Positions 26,560-35,447 of a stretch of DNA of 64,000 nucleotides are shown here, in pieces. The notes beneath the pieces are model-generated. The model searched no databases. It was not told the origin of the DNA and worked only from the letters and a program-made list of their open reading frames with translations. Each line of letters begins with the position of its first letter. Position 1 is the first letter of the stretch. The stretch comes from Deltaproteobacteria bacterium (GTDB lineage: Bacteria; Myxococcota_A; Polyangia; Haliangiales; Haliangiaceae), in contig JAHDIH010000010.1 in the NCBI GenBank assembly GCA_020630875.1, forward strand, positions 1 through 64,000, given 5' to 3'. The translations under genes were made by a program, and so were the position numbers.

Positions 26560-27638
26560 CAATTGCACTGGTCACCATGCTTGTAATCGGTTGCACTCCA
26601 ACTCCCGGCAAACCAGACGTGCAACTTCCCCCAGTGCAAAGCAATGATTACCAAGCTCAAAGCGTGCTTACGTTTTTCGCCGGACGTAACGTTCGAGAAT
26701 TGGAGGTGGTGGGCACCACCCTGTACGTGGGCCATGACCTCGGACTCGCTCTGTTTGACATTGCCTCCCCTGCCAACCCGCTTCTTCTATCCGAGCTGTC
26801 ACTGCACCGCGCCGATTCTATTGCTACAGACGGTCAAACACTCTACGCAATCGACATCAGTGGCACGAATGCACTGAGCACCATCGACGTATCCGCACCT
26901 ACAACTCCCGAGTTGATCGCATCCGACGACGCCACCACACTCACTTTTGGAGGACTGGCGCTAAACGATGACCTTCTTTGGCGTGCGGTAGGATCTAATC
27001 CACCTTCCCAGGTATACCAACGGCAAGCTCCTTTAACGTCATGCAATGCACCGGACAAAGAGCGCGGTGTGATGGACGTCTGGCTAACGCCTCACTGGGG
27101 ATTCGCCTCAGTCCACTTCGACGACTATGCTGGCGATGGGTTAGATGGAAATGGAAGCTACGGAATGGTCGCTTATCGGTTAACGACAACGAATGACTGC
27201 CCCACCCTTGAGTCCACCGACATATTCTTTTTTGACACACACGCAAAAAACAGAAGCACGTACGAGCGCTCTTCTAATAGCGATCTCCAGTTCGCAAGCT
27301 TAGCGAATCTCGACCGTATTTACCTCTCTGGAGAACAAACGCTACGTAGCCTCTCCTTTGACCAAGACTCTGGAACATTTGGCTTACTTGCAGAGCTCCC
27401 AATACCGGAGCTACTTGACGTAGACGTCGCCGTCACAAGCGAGGGAGACGAACTGCTCGGGCTCGCCAATGGTAACTTTCAGCTCGTAGACGCAGCGAAC
27501 CATGCTTCCCTTCTGTACGTACAAGAAGTCTCAACTTCTGACGTATCACGACTCGTACGAGACGCCAGGGATGGTCGGCATTTTTACATCGCGGGGGACG
27601 ACGGAATCACCATAATAGAATACGAGAAAAGCCAATGA
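26550..27638 (+). CDS. LVIVD-type beta-propeller lipoprotein
   Basis: A 362-residue lipoprotein. The signal MELTIALVTMLVIGC ends in lipobox VIGC. Repeats such as LELEVVGTTLYVGHDLGLAL-type blades (ELEVVGTTLYVGHDLGLALF), DGQTLYAIDISG and LANLDRIYLSG follow, the pattern of LVIVD/beta-propeller surface lipoproteins. About six such blades can be counted by eye. Two cysteines (LTSCNAP, DCPTLES) probably pair in one insertion. GTG start within the preceding stop region; the stop overlaps the next ATG (ATGA). Confidence 0.8.
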   Translation: MELTIALVTMLVIGCTPTPGKPDVQLPPVQSNDYQAQSVLTFFAGRNVRELEVVGTTLYVGHDLGLALFDIASPANPLLLSELSLHRADSIATDGQTLYAIDISGTNALSTIDVSAPTTPELIASDDATTLTFGGLALNDDLLWRAVGSNPPSQVYQRQAPLTSCNAPDKERGVMDVWLTPHWGFASVHFDDYAGDGLDGNGSYGMVAYRLTTTNDCPTLESTDIFFFDTHAKNRSTYERSSNSDLQFASLANLDRIYLSGEQTLRSLSFDQDSGTFGLLAELPIPELLDVDVAVTSEGDELLGLANGNFQLVDAANHASLLYVQEVSTSDVSRLVRDARDGRHFYIAGDDGITIIEYEKSQ

Positions 27639-28114
27639 AGATCGCACTGTCCATCCTCGTCATGGCGATGTCCGCGGAAGCAGAAGTTCACCAGTTCCAT
27701 GAGCTTTCAGCTCTAGTATCACTAGGGCAAAGTCAGTCTCTCGACACCAACGCGTCAAACTTTGCGCCGCCATCAGTGGAACTGCGTTACGGCTATCAGT
27801 TTAAGCCAATGCTCAAACTAGAGGCCGGCGTCGCCATTGTCGCGTTCCCTGAAGTTGTGCCAGAGCTCAGGTTCGCCATCAACACCAAGCCCTTAGCAAT
27901 CACCAACGTAGTAGTACTACGCGATCTTTACGTTCGCGCAGGGCCACAGCTACTCGCTGTTACAAAAGGCAGTGACTGGTCCTTGCACGCAGAAGGCGGT
28001 CTTTCCGTTACAGCCGCCCGCGTAACGTTCACGTTGGGGCTGGCGATCGCTCGTCATATTCGCGGCCCAAGACTAAACCGAGAATTGCGCACGGGCGTAG
28101 GCTTCGCTTTCTAG
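27635..28114 (+). CDS. Small outer-membrane beta-barrel-like protein
   Basis: A 159-residue protein. A short signal (MKIALSILVMAMSAEA) is followed by barrel-like strands: VELRYGYQFKPMLKLEAGVA, VAFPEVVPELRFAIN, DLYVRAGPQLLAVT, and a terminal GVGFAF with closing Phe, a usual feature of outer-membrane barrels. Coupled to the propeller gene by ATGA. It resembles the barrel-like protein upstream in size and style but not clearly in sequence. Confidence 0.65.
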   Translation: MKIALSILVMAMSAEAEVHQFHELSALVSLGQSQSLDTNASNFAPPSVELRYGYQFKPMLKLEAGVAIVAFPEVVPELRFAINTKPLAITNVVVLRDLYVRAGPQLLAVTKGSDWSLHAEGGLSVTAARVTFTLGLAIARHIRGPRLNRELRTGVGFAF

Positions 28115-28167
28115 TAAAAACGTAGCCTAATCGGGACAAAGGATTGGTGTTGCTCTACTATCTGCGC

Positions 28168-30483
28168 ATGGATCTTCATCTAGGAAAATCGAGCGACTCC
28201 CAACCTCACTTAGCTGATGCAACAGACCTCAAAACCCACGCTGTAATCGTAGGGATGACAGGTTCCGGAAAAACAGGACTTGGCGTGGTCCTACTCGAAG
28301 AACTGCGAAGAAAAGGAGTGCCGCTTATCATCATCGACCCGAAAGGTGACATGACAAACCTGGCACTAACGTTCCCTGACTTTGCGGCTGAAAGTTTCGC
28401 TCCTTGGTGCGGTAAGCAAGCCCCGGAAGAAGTCGCTAACCGGTGGAAGTCTGGCACCGCCAATAGCGGAATTGATGCCGCGGCATACGCAGAACTGCAA
28501 AAGTCAAAACTGTCGATTTATTCCCCTGGTTCAAGTGCCGCCACCCCGATCAACCTTCTTGGCAAAATGGACGCTCCCAAGAACTGGGAAGATGCCGAAG
28601 AGGACGCCAGACAAGAAATCAACGCACTCATCTCAGGATTGCTGGGCTTGGCCGGAATCCAAAGTGACCCTTTATCAAGCAAAGAACACATACTTCTTGC
28701 CAACTTGGTGGAGCATGCATGGCAAAATGGAGCGGCTATCGACTTGCCGACCCTTGTGGGACAGACCATGAATCCCCCGATTCGAAAGCTTGGCGTGCTG
28801 CCGCTTGAATCGTTCTTCCCCAAGAAAGAACGAGAAAAGTTATCCCTTAAGTTGAATGGACTCCTTGCCAGCCCAGGGTTTTCGAGCTGGCTGGAAGGGC
28901 CGCCACTAGATATCCAGTCGCTCCTGTACGACACCGATGGATCTGCAAAAGTATCAATTGTGTACATGGCCCACCTCTCCGAGGAAGAACGCCAGCTGGT
29001 TGTCTCGACGTTAATGGGAAAAGTAAATACATGGATGCGCGGGCAAGCCGGTTCAGAAGAGTTGCGCGCATGCGTCTACATGGACGAAGTTTTTGGTTAC
29101 GTCCCCCCCACCGCCAATCCTCCGTCCAAAGCCCCTATTCTAACCATGTTAAAGCAAGCTCGCGCTTTCGGGGTGGGCTTAGTGCTTTCGACTCAAAACC
29201 CCGTAGATCTTGACTACAAAGCCATGTCCAATGCGGGCACTTGGTTTATTGGCAGGCTGCAAACCGAACGCGACAAAGCAAGAATCATCGAGGGACTCAG
29301 CACGCAAGGCGCAGATACGGGCAAGCTCGCCACGCTAGTATCAGAACTCGAGAAACGGCAATTTATCCACCACTCGGTAAAGAGAGATGCACCGGTAACG
29401 TTTAACACCCGATACGCGATGTCCTACCTGGCTGGACCTGTTGCCAAAGGCCAGCTCGCCAGTCTTCCCAACGTGTACCAACCTACTTTTGATAGTAGTG
29501 CCGAGACGAAAGACAAGGAGGCACATACAGGCGCAGGAGCTGGCTCACCAGTTCGTCCTGACGTCCACCAAAGCATCAAACAATCCTTCGTTTCAGCTAG
29601 TACCCCCTGGCTTGCGGAGGTTGGTGGGCAGTCGGGTAACCATGATTTACAAGCGGGTGCTGCCATCAGAGTCTCGCTTCGATTCGATGAGAAAAAAGCC
29701 AAGATAAATCATAAAGAAGAGTACGAATGGGTACTATTTCCTTTGATTCCGCACGCAGATGCGGACTCTGGGGTTATCGTCGACTTTGACGATCGCGACT
29801 TTGAAGACGTAAAATCCGATGCGACTTACCAAACGCCAGAGGTTGAGCTTGGATCCAAAACGTACTTTACCGCCCTGCAAAAGCAGTTGAAGGCCAGCTT
29901 GCTGTCGGACCTATCCAAAGAAATATTTTTTAACCCCAGTCTAAAAATGTACTCTCGCGTCGGAGAGTCAGAAGACAACTTTCAGATCCGGTGCGACGCG
30001 GAAGCACAGTCCCGCGGTGACGCAGAAGTCCTAAAAGTACGAGAAAAAGCGGAAAAGAAACTCGCAAGAATCGACCGACAGCTTGCCACCGCCGAGCAGC
30101 GGGTTGCCGATGCACAGCAAGCGGCTAGTAGCATTAAAAGCTCCGAGATGATCTCTGGGGCAGGCTCTGTTCTAGGGGTTCTTTTAGGAGGAAGAATGAA
30201 CTCTCGCTCTATGGCACGACGCGCAGCGCGCAGTGCGAGCAGTGCGGCTTCTCGGCGCACAAGAACCGCCAAAGCAAACCAGCGAGTTGAATCGGCAAAA
30301 GAAAAGTTGGCGATCAAGGCAACGCAAATTGACGAGCTGGAAATCGAGCTTCAAAACGACATCACGGAAATCAACGACAAATGGGAAAGCGCTGCAGCCG
30401 ACATTGAAACCATCGAGGTAGGCCTCGAGCGTGATGACGTTTCCATCGATGACATCAGACTGTTTTGGGCTCAGCCGCTTTAG
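28168..30483 (+). CDS. HerA-like P-loop ATPase
   Basis: A 771-residue ATPase of the HerA/FtsK superfamily (related to DUF853/DUF87 proteins). Walker A (GMTGSGKTGLG) near residue 35, a Walker B-like YMDEVFGYVPP, and STQNPVDLDYKAMSNA with the sensor region typical of HerA follow in order. The C-terminal half has coiled-coil segments (REKAEKKLARIDRQLATAE), a short Arg/Ser-rich stretch, and a final helical domain. It could translocate DNA or act on proteins; no NurA, Sir2 or other usual HerA partner is next to it. I start at the ATG before DLHLGKSSD; a GTG/TTG 7-8 codons upstream is possible. Its end overlaps the convergent prmC by 4 bases. Confidence 0.8.
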   Translation: MDLHLGKSSDSQPHLADATDLKTHAVIVGMTGSGKTGLGVVLLEELRRKGVPLIIIDPKGDMTNLALTFPDFAAESFAPWCGKQAPEEVANRWKSGTANSGIDAAAYAELQKSKLSIYSPGSSAATPINLLGKMDAPKNWEDAEEDARQEINALISGLLGLAGIQSDPLSSKEHILLANLVEHAWQNGAAIDLPTLVGQTMNPPIRKLGVLPLESFFPKKEREKLSLKLNGLLASPGFSSWLEGPPLDIQSLLYDTDGSAKVSIVYMAHLSEEERQLVVSTLMGKVNTWMRGQAGSEELRACVYMDEVFGYVPPTANPPSKAPILTMLKQARAFGVGLVLSTQNPVDLDYKAMSNAGTWFIGRLQTERDKARIIEGLSTQGADTGKLATLVSELEKRQFIHHSVKRDAPVTFNTRYAMSYLAGPVAKGQLASLPNVYQPTFDSSAETKDKEAHTGAGAGSPVRPDVHQSIKQSFVSASTPWLAEVGGQSGNHDLQAGAAIRVSLRFDEKKAKINHKEEYEWVLFPLIPHADADSGVIVDFDDRDFEDVKSDATYQTPEVELGSKTYFTALQKQLKASLLSDLSKEIFFNPSLKMYSRVGESEDNFQIRCDAEAQSRGDAEVLKVREKAEKKLARIDRQLATAEQRVADAQQAASSIKSSEMISGAGSVLGVLLGGRMNSRSMARRAARSASSAASRRTRTAKANQRVESAKEKLAIKATQIDELEIELQNDITEINDKWESAAADIETIEVGLERDDVSIDDIRLFWAQPL

Positions 30484-31313
30484 GCAAGCCCAGAAGTCAC
30501 GCGGTCCCTGCCCGCCAAGTCTTTCGTCACCACCACCTCCCGATAGCCATGGGACTTCAGCAGCGCTGACACTTGCTCCCCTTGTTCCCATCCATGTTCA
30601 ATAGCCAACAGACCACCAGGTGCAAGGCACGACTTTGCGTCCCCCACTAACCTCTCGATGACCTCAAGGCCCGACGCTCCACCATCTAACGCAAGCGCAG
30701 GCTCACGTTTCACATCCTTCGGCAGCTGCACCATTTCCGCGCTTGCAATGTAGGGAGGGTTGGAAACTACAACATCAAAGGTTTGGTCCTTAAATGGAGC
30801 CAACAAGTCTCCCTCTGCGATTGTAACCGCTAAGTTTAGCGCCTCCGAGTTCTTTCGCGCCACCGTGGCCGCCGCCGGAGAAAGCTCGCTTGCCGACACA
30901 GACGCATCAGGAAGCTCGGATTTGATTGCTAGCGCAATAGCGCCACTCCCGGTACAAACGTCAACGACTGACGTCGGGTTATCGGCTCGCTCCATCGCAA
31001 CCCGAACCAGAATCTCCGAGTCGCCACGCGGAACTAGTACGTCAGGAGTAATATGGAGGTTCAAGGACCAAAATTCCTTGCGTCCCAAGATGTAGGCTAC
31101 GGGCTCGCCGTCTAATCGTCGTTTGATCATCTGCCGGTAGGTTGCACGCTCTTCCTCACCGAGCGGCTTATCAAACTGCGTATATAAGTGAATGCGAGTG
31201 CATCCCATCGCTTTCGCCAACATCAACTGGGCGTCCAACCGAGCAGAATCTATCCCCTCGTCTTCGAACTTTTTGGTCGTCCAATTAAGAACTTCAAGCG
31301 TGGTCCACTTCAC
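30480..31313 (-). CDS. prmC: Peptide chain release factor glutamine methyltransferase
   Basis: A 277-residue class I methyltransferase that methylates the GGQ glutamine of release factors. The N-terminal helical domain (DSARLDAQLMLAKAMG) precedes the SAM-binding fold (VVDVCTGSGAIALAI), and the catalytic motif NPPYIAS that defines PrmC/HemK is present. RRLDGEPVAYILGRKEFWS is another family hallmark. It starts at a GTG. prmC usually lies near prfA; here its neighbours are a zinc-ribbon protein and an aminotransferase. Confidence 0.95.
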   Translation of the reverse strand: MKWTTLEVLNWTTKKFEDEGIDSARLDAQLMLAKAMGCTRIHLYTQFDKPLGEEERATYRQMIKRRLDGEPVAYILGRKEFWSLNLHITPDVLVPRGDSEILVRVAMERADNPTSVVDVCTGSGAIALAIKSELPDASVSASELSPAAATVARKNSEALNLAVTIAEGDLLAPFKDQTFDVVVSNPPYIASAEMVQLPKDVKREPALALDGGASGLEVIERLVGDAKSCLAPGGLLAIEHGWEQGEQVSALLKSHGYREVVVTKDLAGRDRVTSGLA

Positions 31314-31354
31314 CGTGACTTGCTACCACAGTTACCTGAGTGAGCGCAGCTCAA

Positions 31355-31684
31355 TCAGCGGTACGGTCCTTCTTTGTCGCGTCTGGTGCTCACTTTATGC
31401 AGCTTGTCTTTGATTGCGTGAATTCCTTCGGTAAACATTTGAGTGTATCCGCAATTGCAGCAAATGTAACTTTGCAAGACACCATGTAATTTTTCTATTC
31501 CCTCCATCATGAGAATCGTCGGTGGTTTGGATGTATAGGTAATGCACAGGTCCCGCTGGATCAATTCTCCATCAGGGGCATGTATATCCGGGCCTTCTCT
31601 CTTGTCCACCACACTGTGTCGTTCCGAAACTACCTCATTGCCGCTGCATAAAGGACAAGTTCCTTTGCGTAGGTCTAGTTGAGT
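31355..31684 (-). CDS. Small zinc-ribbon-like protein
   Basis: A 109-residue soluble protein with two CxxC-type pairs: CPLCSG near residue 11 and CCNCGYTQ near residue 77, likely a split zinc ribbon. Between them is a basic/hydrophobic domain with KPPTILMMEGIEKLHG. I use the ATG before TQLDLRKG; 11 upstream codons in frame are possible. Function unknown. Confidence 0.7.
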   Translation of the reverse strand, partial: TQLDLRKGTCPLCSGNEVVSERHSVVDKREGPDIHAPDGELIQRDLCITYTSKPPTILMMEGIEKLHGVLQSYICCNCGYTQMFTEGIHAIKDKLHKVSTRRDKEGPYR

Positions 31685-31732
31685 CATAGCGAATATTACA
31701 CTACTTTCAACGCCCACCCTCTTTTTTTTTGT

Positions 31733-32920
31733 TTAGATTGACAAAAGCTCTTCGTTAATTCGTTGAATTCCTTCTACTAACTTTTCATTTGGCACAGAGG
31801 TGAAGCAAAGCCGCGCGTACTGGGCGTATTCCCTGCCAAAAGCAGCGCCAGGCGCCAATAAAACCCCGCGGTCGGCGAATCGTTCAAGTAAAGGCACGCA
31901 GTCGCTGGCTTCGCACCACTTACTAAAGTCGACAAATAGATAGGTACTTCCCATCGGAACCTCGACGTCAGCGGAAATGGATTGAATGGCAAGGTCCCGG
32001 CGACTTTGGTAGTCCGCCCTGGTTGCAGCCACAAACTCATCGTCTGCCAAAGCTCGTGTCGCACAATGTTGGGTGACAAACGGAACGGAGTAGATTGTCG
32101 TGTTTGCCATTTTCTGGATCGAAACCGCAACATCACGTGGCGCGACAGCGTACCCGAGCCTAAGTCCGGCGAGACCAAAAGTCTTAGAAAACGAAAATGC
32201 GGAAATGGTCTTTTCCCACATTCCTGGCCAGGTCGCGATACTCAAATGCTTGTCACCGGAGTAGATGTACGACTCGTACACTTCGTCGGAAACCACCCAA
32301 AGGTTGTGCCGGTTAGCTACCGCGGCGACGGCGCTTATCTCTTTTTCGCCATAGACAAACCCATCGGGATTGTTGGGAGTGGACATGTAGAGCGCGGCTG
32401 TTGCCGGAGTGATGTATTGTTCTAGGGCCTGCTCCAGATCCTTCTGAGTGGGGCAACCGTTTCTAACTTTCGCGCAGAATGGAACTTCCACAGGTTTCAC
32501 AGAGCAAGATGCTGCAATGCCATTGATCAAAGGCCAATGTGGAGACAACACCAAAAGTTCATCACCGGGATCAAGTACGGCGCGAATCGCACACGACAAT
32601 GCGTGGGTTGCGCCTGAGGTAATCTGAACGTTGGCCGCACTGGCCATAGACATATTATTCTCGGTACGAAGCTTGGCCACAATCATCTCGCGAAGTTGTT
32701 CAATGCCTTTGGGTGGAGAATATGCGTAGAGCTTCTTGGCTTCGATCTCTTCAAAAGCGATACTTTGGAGTCTCGCGGCTTCAGGAGGAAGCACCGAGGT
32801 ATCGCCAATTTGCAGTGGGATCACTTCTCCTGAGAAGTTCTCCAACCGGTCGTAGAGCCTGGTAAATATCGATAATGGCAGCTTTTGGCTAGCCTTGGAC
32901 AGCTTCGGCACTTTCCCCAC
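31733..32920 (-). CDS. PLP-dependent class I/II aminotransferase
   Basis: A 395-residue fold-type I aminotransferase. TSGATHALSCAIRAVLDPGD, MSTPNNPDGFVYG, VVSDEVYESYIYSG and the lysine-bearing SFSKTFGLAGLRLGY are all present. The Lys of SFSKT carries PLP. LCFTSVPNEKLVEGIQRI at the end is typical. This subfamily includes aspartate/aromatic aminotransferases; the substrate is not resolvable. It starts at a GTG. Confidence 0.92.
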   Translation of the reverse strand: MGKVPKLSKASQKLPLSIFTRLYDRLENFSGEVIPLQIGDTSVLPPEAARLQSIAFEEIEAKKLYAYSPPKGIEQLREMIVAKLRTENNMSMASAANVQITSGATHALSCAIRAVLDPGDELLVLSPHWPLINGIAASCSVKPVEVPFCAKVRNGCPTQKDLEQALEQYITPATAALYMSTPNNPDGFVYGEKEISAVAAVANRHNLWVVSDEVYESYIYSGDKHLSIATWPGMWEKTISAFSFSKTFGLAGLRLGYAVAPRDVAVSIQKMANTTIYSVPFVTQHCATRALADDEFVAATRADYQSRRDLAIQSISADVEVPMGSTYLFVDFSKWCEASDCVPLLERFADRGVLLAPGAAFGREYAQYARLCFTSVPNEKLVEGIQRINEELLSI

Positions 32921-32975
32921 AAAGAAAGCTTACCACGGGCTTATTCCCATTGGAGCCACTGGCGGCTAGTATCCG

Positions 32976-35384
32976 ATGGTGACGCGAGATACCGCCATCG
33001 GGCTCAAACATTTAGCCCTCTTCTCCGCCTTAGCCACGATGCTGCTCACTTGGGCAACCTGGCAGTACAGCTTGGTAGACCCCTGGGAAACTCATTACGG
33101 TGAAGTTGGCCGACGGATGCTCGCGCAAGGCGATTGGGTACGTACCCAGTGGCAAGACGAAGGATTTCGCTCCAAACCGATTCTGACGTTTTGGCTAATC
33201 GCTGCGGGACTCCAAACCTTCGGCCTTGACCAAGGATACAGCGGTGAGATGGTTTCCAGCGGCGCAGTAATGACCGCCATCCGTCTGCCCTTCATTCTTT
33301 TTGCGGTAATGGGACTTGGAGTAATGTTCCATACCGTCAGAAGGTTCGCTGGAATCGCCGCAGCGTGGGCTACCGGAGTCATCCTTCTCGCTTCCCCATT
33401 CTACTTTTTCGTAGGCAGGCAAGCGATTACCGACATGCCAATGGTGGCATGCTTATGCGGCGCAATGATGTGCTTTGTCACTGCCGTTGCCGAGGATCCG
33501 CGACCGCTGCCCCCCCTTTTCCGTCGATTCACACTCGGTCACGTTTTCGTGATCGTCGTGGTGACGTTTCTTTTATGGCAAACCATTGCCTTCACGCTGA
33601 GATTTGAACGCCTGGGCGCGGCTTCGTCCCTTGCGTTCCTTGTCCCGATTTCGACCGCGGTTGCAGCCGCTGTCGTGCTTCTACTTCACTATTTCTTCCC
33701 AATAAAAAACAGCCGTCAACTTGCAATGGAAATGTACTTCGCCTTCTTGGGCGTAAGTGTTTTGGCCAAAGGGCTACCGGGGGTGGCTGTGGCGGGTTTG
33801 GTATCCGCGAGCTACATCATACTCACCAATCGCTGGAAACTACTAAAGGAGCTCAGATTACCCATAGGCTTCATCGTAGGGTTTTCCATTCTGTTTCCTT
33901 GGCATTGGGCTATGACGATGGCCGACGGGCTGGCCTTCTACATGGAGTACGTCGGACGTCATCTGTTCGGCAGGGCCTTCGGGAAAAGCGCGGTTAATGG
34001 CGACCACGATGTATTTCGTTATTATTTTCAACAGCTTGGCTACGGTTTTTGGCCTTGGGTAGCCCTGGTTCCCGCTGCGCTCACCCACGCACTAACAAGC
34101 AAACATCGACTGCAAGATCCTAAGTCGGTACTCACATTCGTTGCGGTTTGTTGGACCATCGTATCGATTTCATTCTTCTGCTTGGTCCAAACGAAATTCC
34201 ATCACTACATTCTTCCGGCGGTGCCAGCGCTCGCCCTTCTTTGTGGATTGTTTGTCGCAGATATCAAAAATAGAACCATCGACTTCCTCCCCTTACTCAT
34301 TGTTGGCGCACTCGTTGCTTGCGTAGTTGGTTACGATTTATTCAATGAGCCTGCGTTATTCATAGAAATGTTCGTTTTCCGCTACGATCGACCTTGGCCT
34401 GACTCGGTTGACCTCACGCAAAGCTTTCTTATCATTAGTTGCCTTTTTGCACTGTTGTTTTCAACATGGGCCTTACGACAAATTCCACAAAAGCAAAAAG
34501 TCGTATGGATCGCGAGTTTGCTCGGTATCGCTGCGGTTTCGATGTTACTGCCGAACCATGGGGGATGGGCCCAGTTTGCAAGCAGCCCCATGCTGAGAGT
34601 GATTTTTACTACCGTGGCCGCCGCAATCCTCTTCAGTTTAGTGCCATTACCTACTTTTGGTCTTGGTGGTGCATTTGCGGTGGCATTCTGCGCGTGGATG
34701 GGGGTGGTGTACATGCCGGCGGCGGGGAAGCATTGGGGCCAGCGAGATGCGATTGCTCACTACTATCAAAAACGACAGGTTCATGGGATCAACATCAGAT
34801 TTGAGTCAGGCGAAGCAGCCGCCGCCTACGCGAAGGAAAACGACTGGTGCGCGACCCACAGCCTTCGCTACCTGACTGGGGCGAGCGTGTCCGACACGCC
34901 AACAGCGACGTTATGGATCAAAAACCAACGGATTACGTCCCACCCTGCGACGATCAGCACCAAGGCAACCAACGGCCAATCTACCGAGATAAAAATTACC
35001 AGTCGATGTGAGCCATTCCGTGTCGACTTGGCAAATTACAAGCCTCAAGCGGCGGGCGGTTCGCCCAAAGTCGATCTCGATGCGGACGTGCTACTTCCGT
35101 GGCGGCTGTATTGGCGGGGAGAGAACTTCTGGACTGCCGATGAGGTCTGGGGCCCCACAGACGCCCAAAAAACAGTTGTTGAATCTTATACAAAACGAAA
35201 GAAGACCTTAGTCAAATACTTGGCCGACTTTGGCGTTTCGGGTCGAAAATACTGGATTATCACCGAAACCGGTCATTCTTCCGCACTAGCCTCAACCTTG
35301 GGGCCGAAGATGAAAGAATCCATCAAAGAGGAAAATACCGAGAGCAATAAGTTCTCTTTAATGTCTTTTGTTTATCAAAAGTAA
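32976..35384 (+). CDS. Membrane glycosyltransferase of the GT39 (PMT/ArnT) type
   Basis: An 802-residue polytopic protein. After the first membrane helix comes DPWETHYGEVGRRMLAQGDW, the GT39 signature with the acidic residues of the first periplasmic loop, and then FRSKPILTFW. About 11-13 hydrophobic helices follow. A C-terminal ~200-residue soluble domain (from about residue 605) is unusual for ArnT-like enzymes. Family members transfer sugars from polyprenyl-phosphate carriers to lipid A or proteins. It diverges from the aminotransferase. Confidence 0.85.
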   Translation: MVTRDTAIGLKHLALFSALATMLLTWATWQYSLVDPWETHYGEVGRRMLAQGDWVRTQWQDEGFRSKPILTFWLIAAGLQTFGLDQGYSGEMVSSGAVMTAIRLPFILFAVMGLGVMFHTVRRFAGIAAAWATGVILLASPFYFFVGRQAITDMPMVACLCGAMMCFVTAVAEDPRPLPPLFRRFTLGHVFVIVVVTFLLWQTIAFTLRFERLGAASSLAFLVPISTAVAAAVVLLLHYFFPIKNSRQLAMEMYFAFLGVSVLAKGLPGVAVAGLVSASYIILTNRWKLLKELRLPIGFIVGFSILFPWHWAMTMADGLAFYMEYVGRHLFGRAFGKSAVNGDHDVFRYYFQQLGYGFWPWVALVPAALTHALTSKHRLQDPKSVLTFVAVCWTIVSISFFCLVQTKFHHYILPAVPALALLCGLFVADIKNRTIDFLPLLIVGALVACVVGYDLFNEPALFIEMFVFRYDRPWPDSVDLTQSFLIISCLFALLFSTWALRQIPQKQKVVWIASLLGIAAVSMLLPNHGGWAQFASSPMLRVIFTTVAAAILFSLVPLPTFGLGGAFAVAFCAWMGVVYMPAAGKHWGQRDAIAHYYQKRQVHGINIRFESGEAAAAYAKENDWCATHSLRYLTGASVSDTPTATLWIKNQRITSHPATISTKATNGQSTEIKITSRCEPFRVDLANYKPQAAGGSPKVDLDADVLLPWRLYWRGENFWTADEVWGPTDAQKTVVESYTKRKKTLVKYLADFGVSGRKYWIITETGHSSALASTLGPKMKESIKEENTESNKFSLMSFVYQK

Positions 35385-35447
35385 GTATTTTGGATCGTCA
35401 AACAGCAGTGCGCGTTTCATCCAAAGTGCTACACTAGTGCATTGCCT

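Noticed and set aside
28168-30483. HerA-like ATPase as part of a phage-defence pair
   Set aside because: No NurA, Sir2, DUF4297 or other known partner gene lies beside it; its neighbours are a barrel-like protein gene and prmC.
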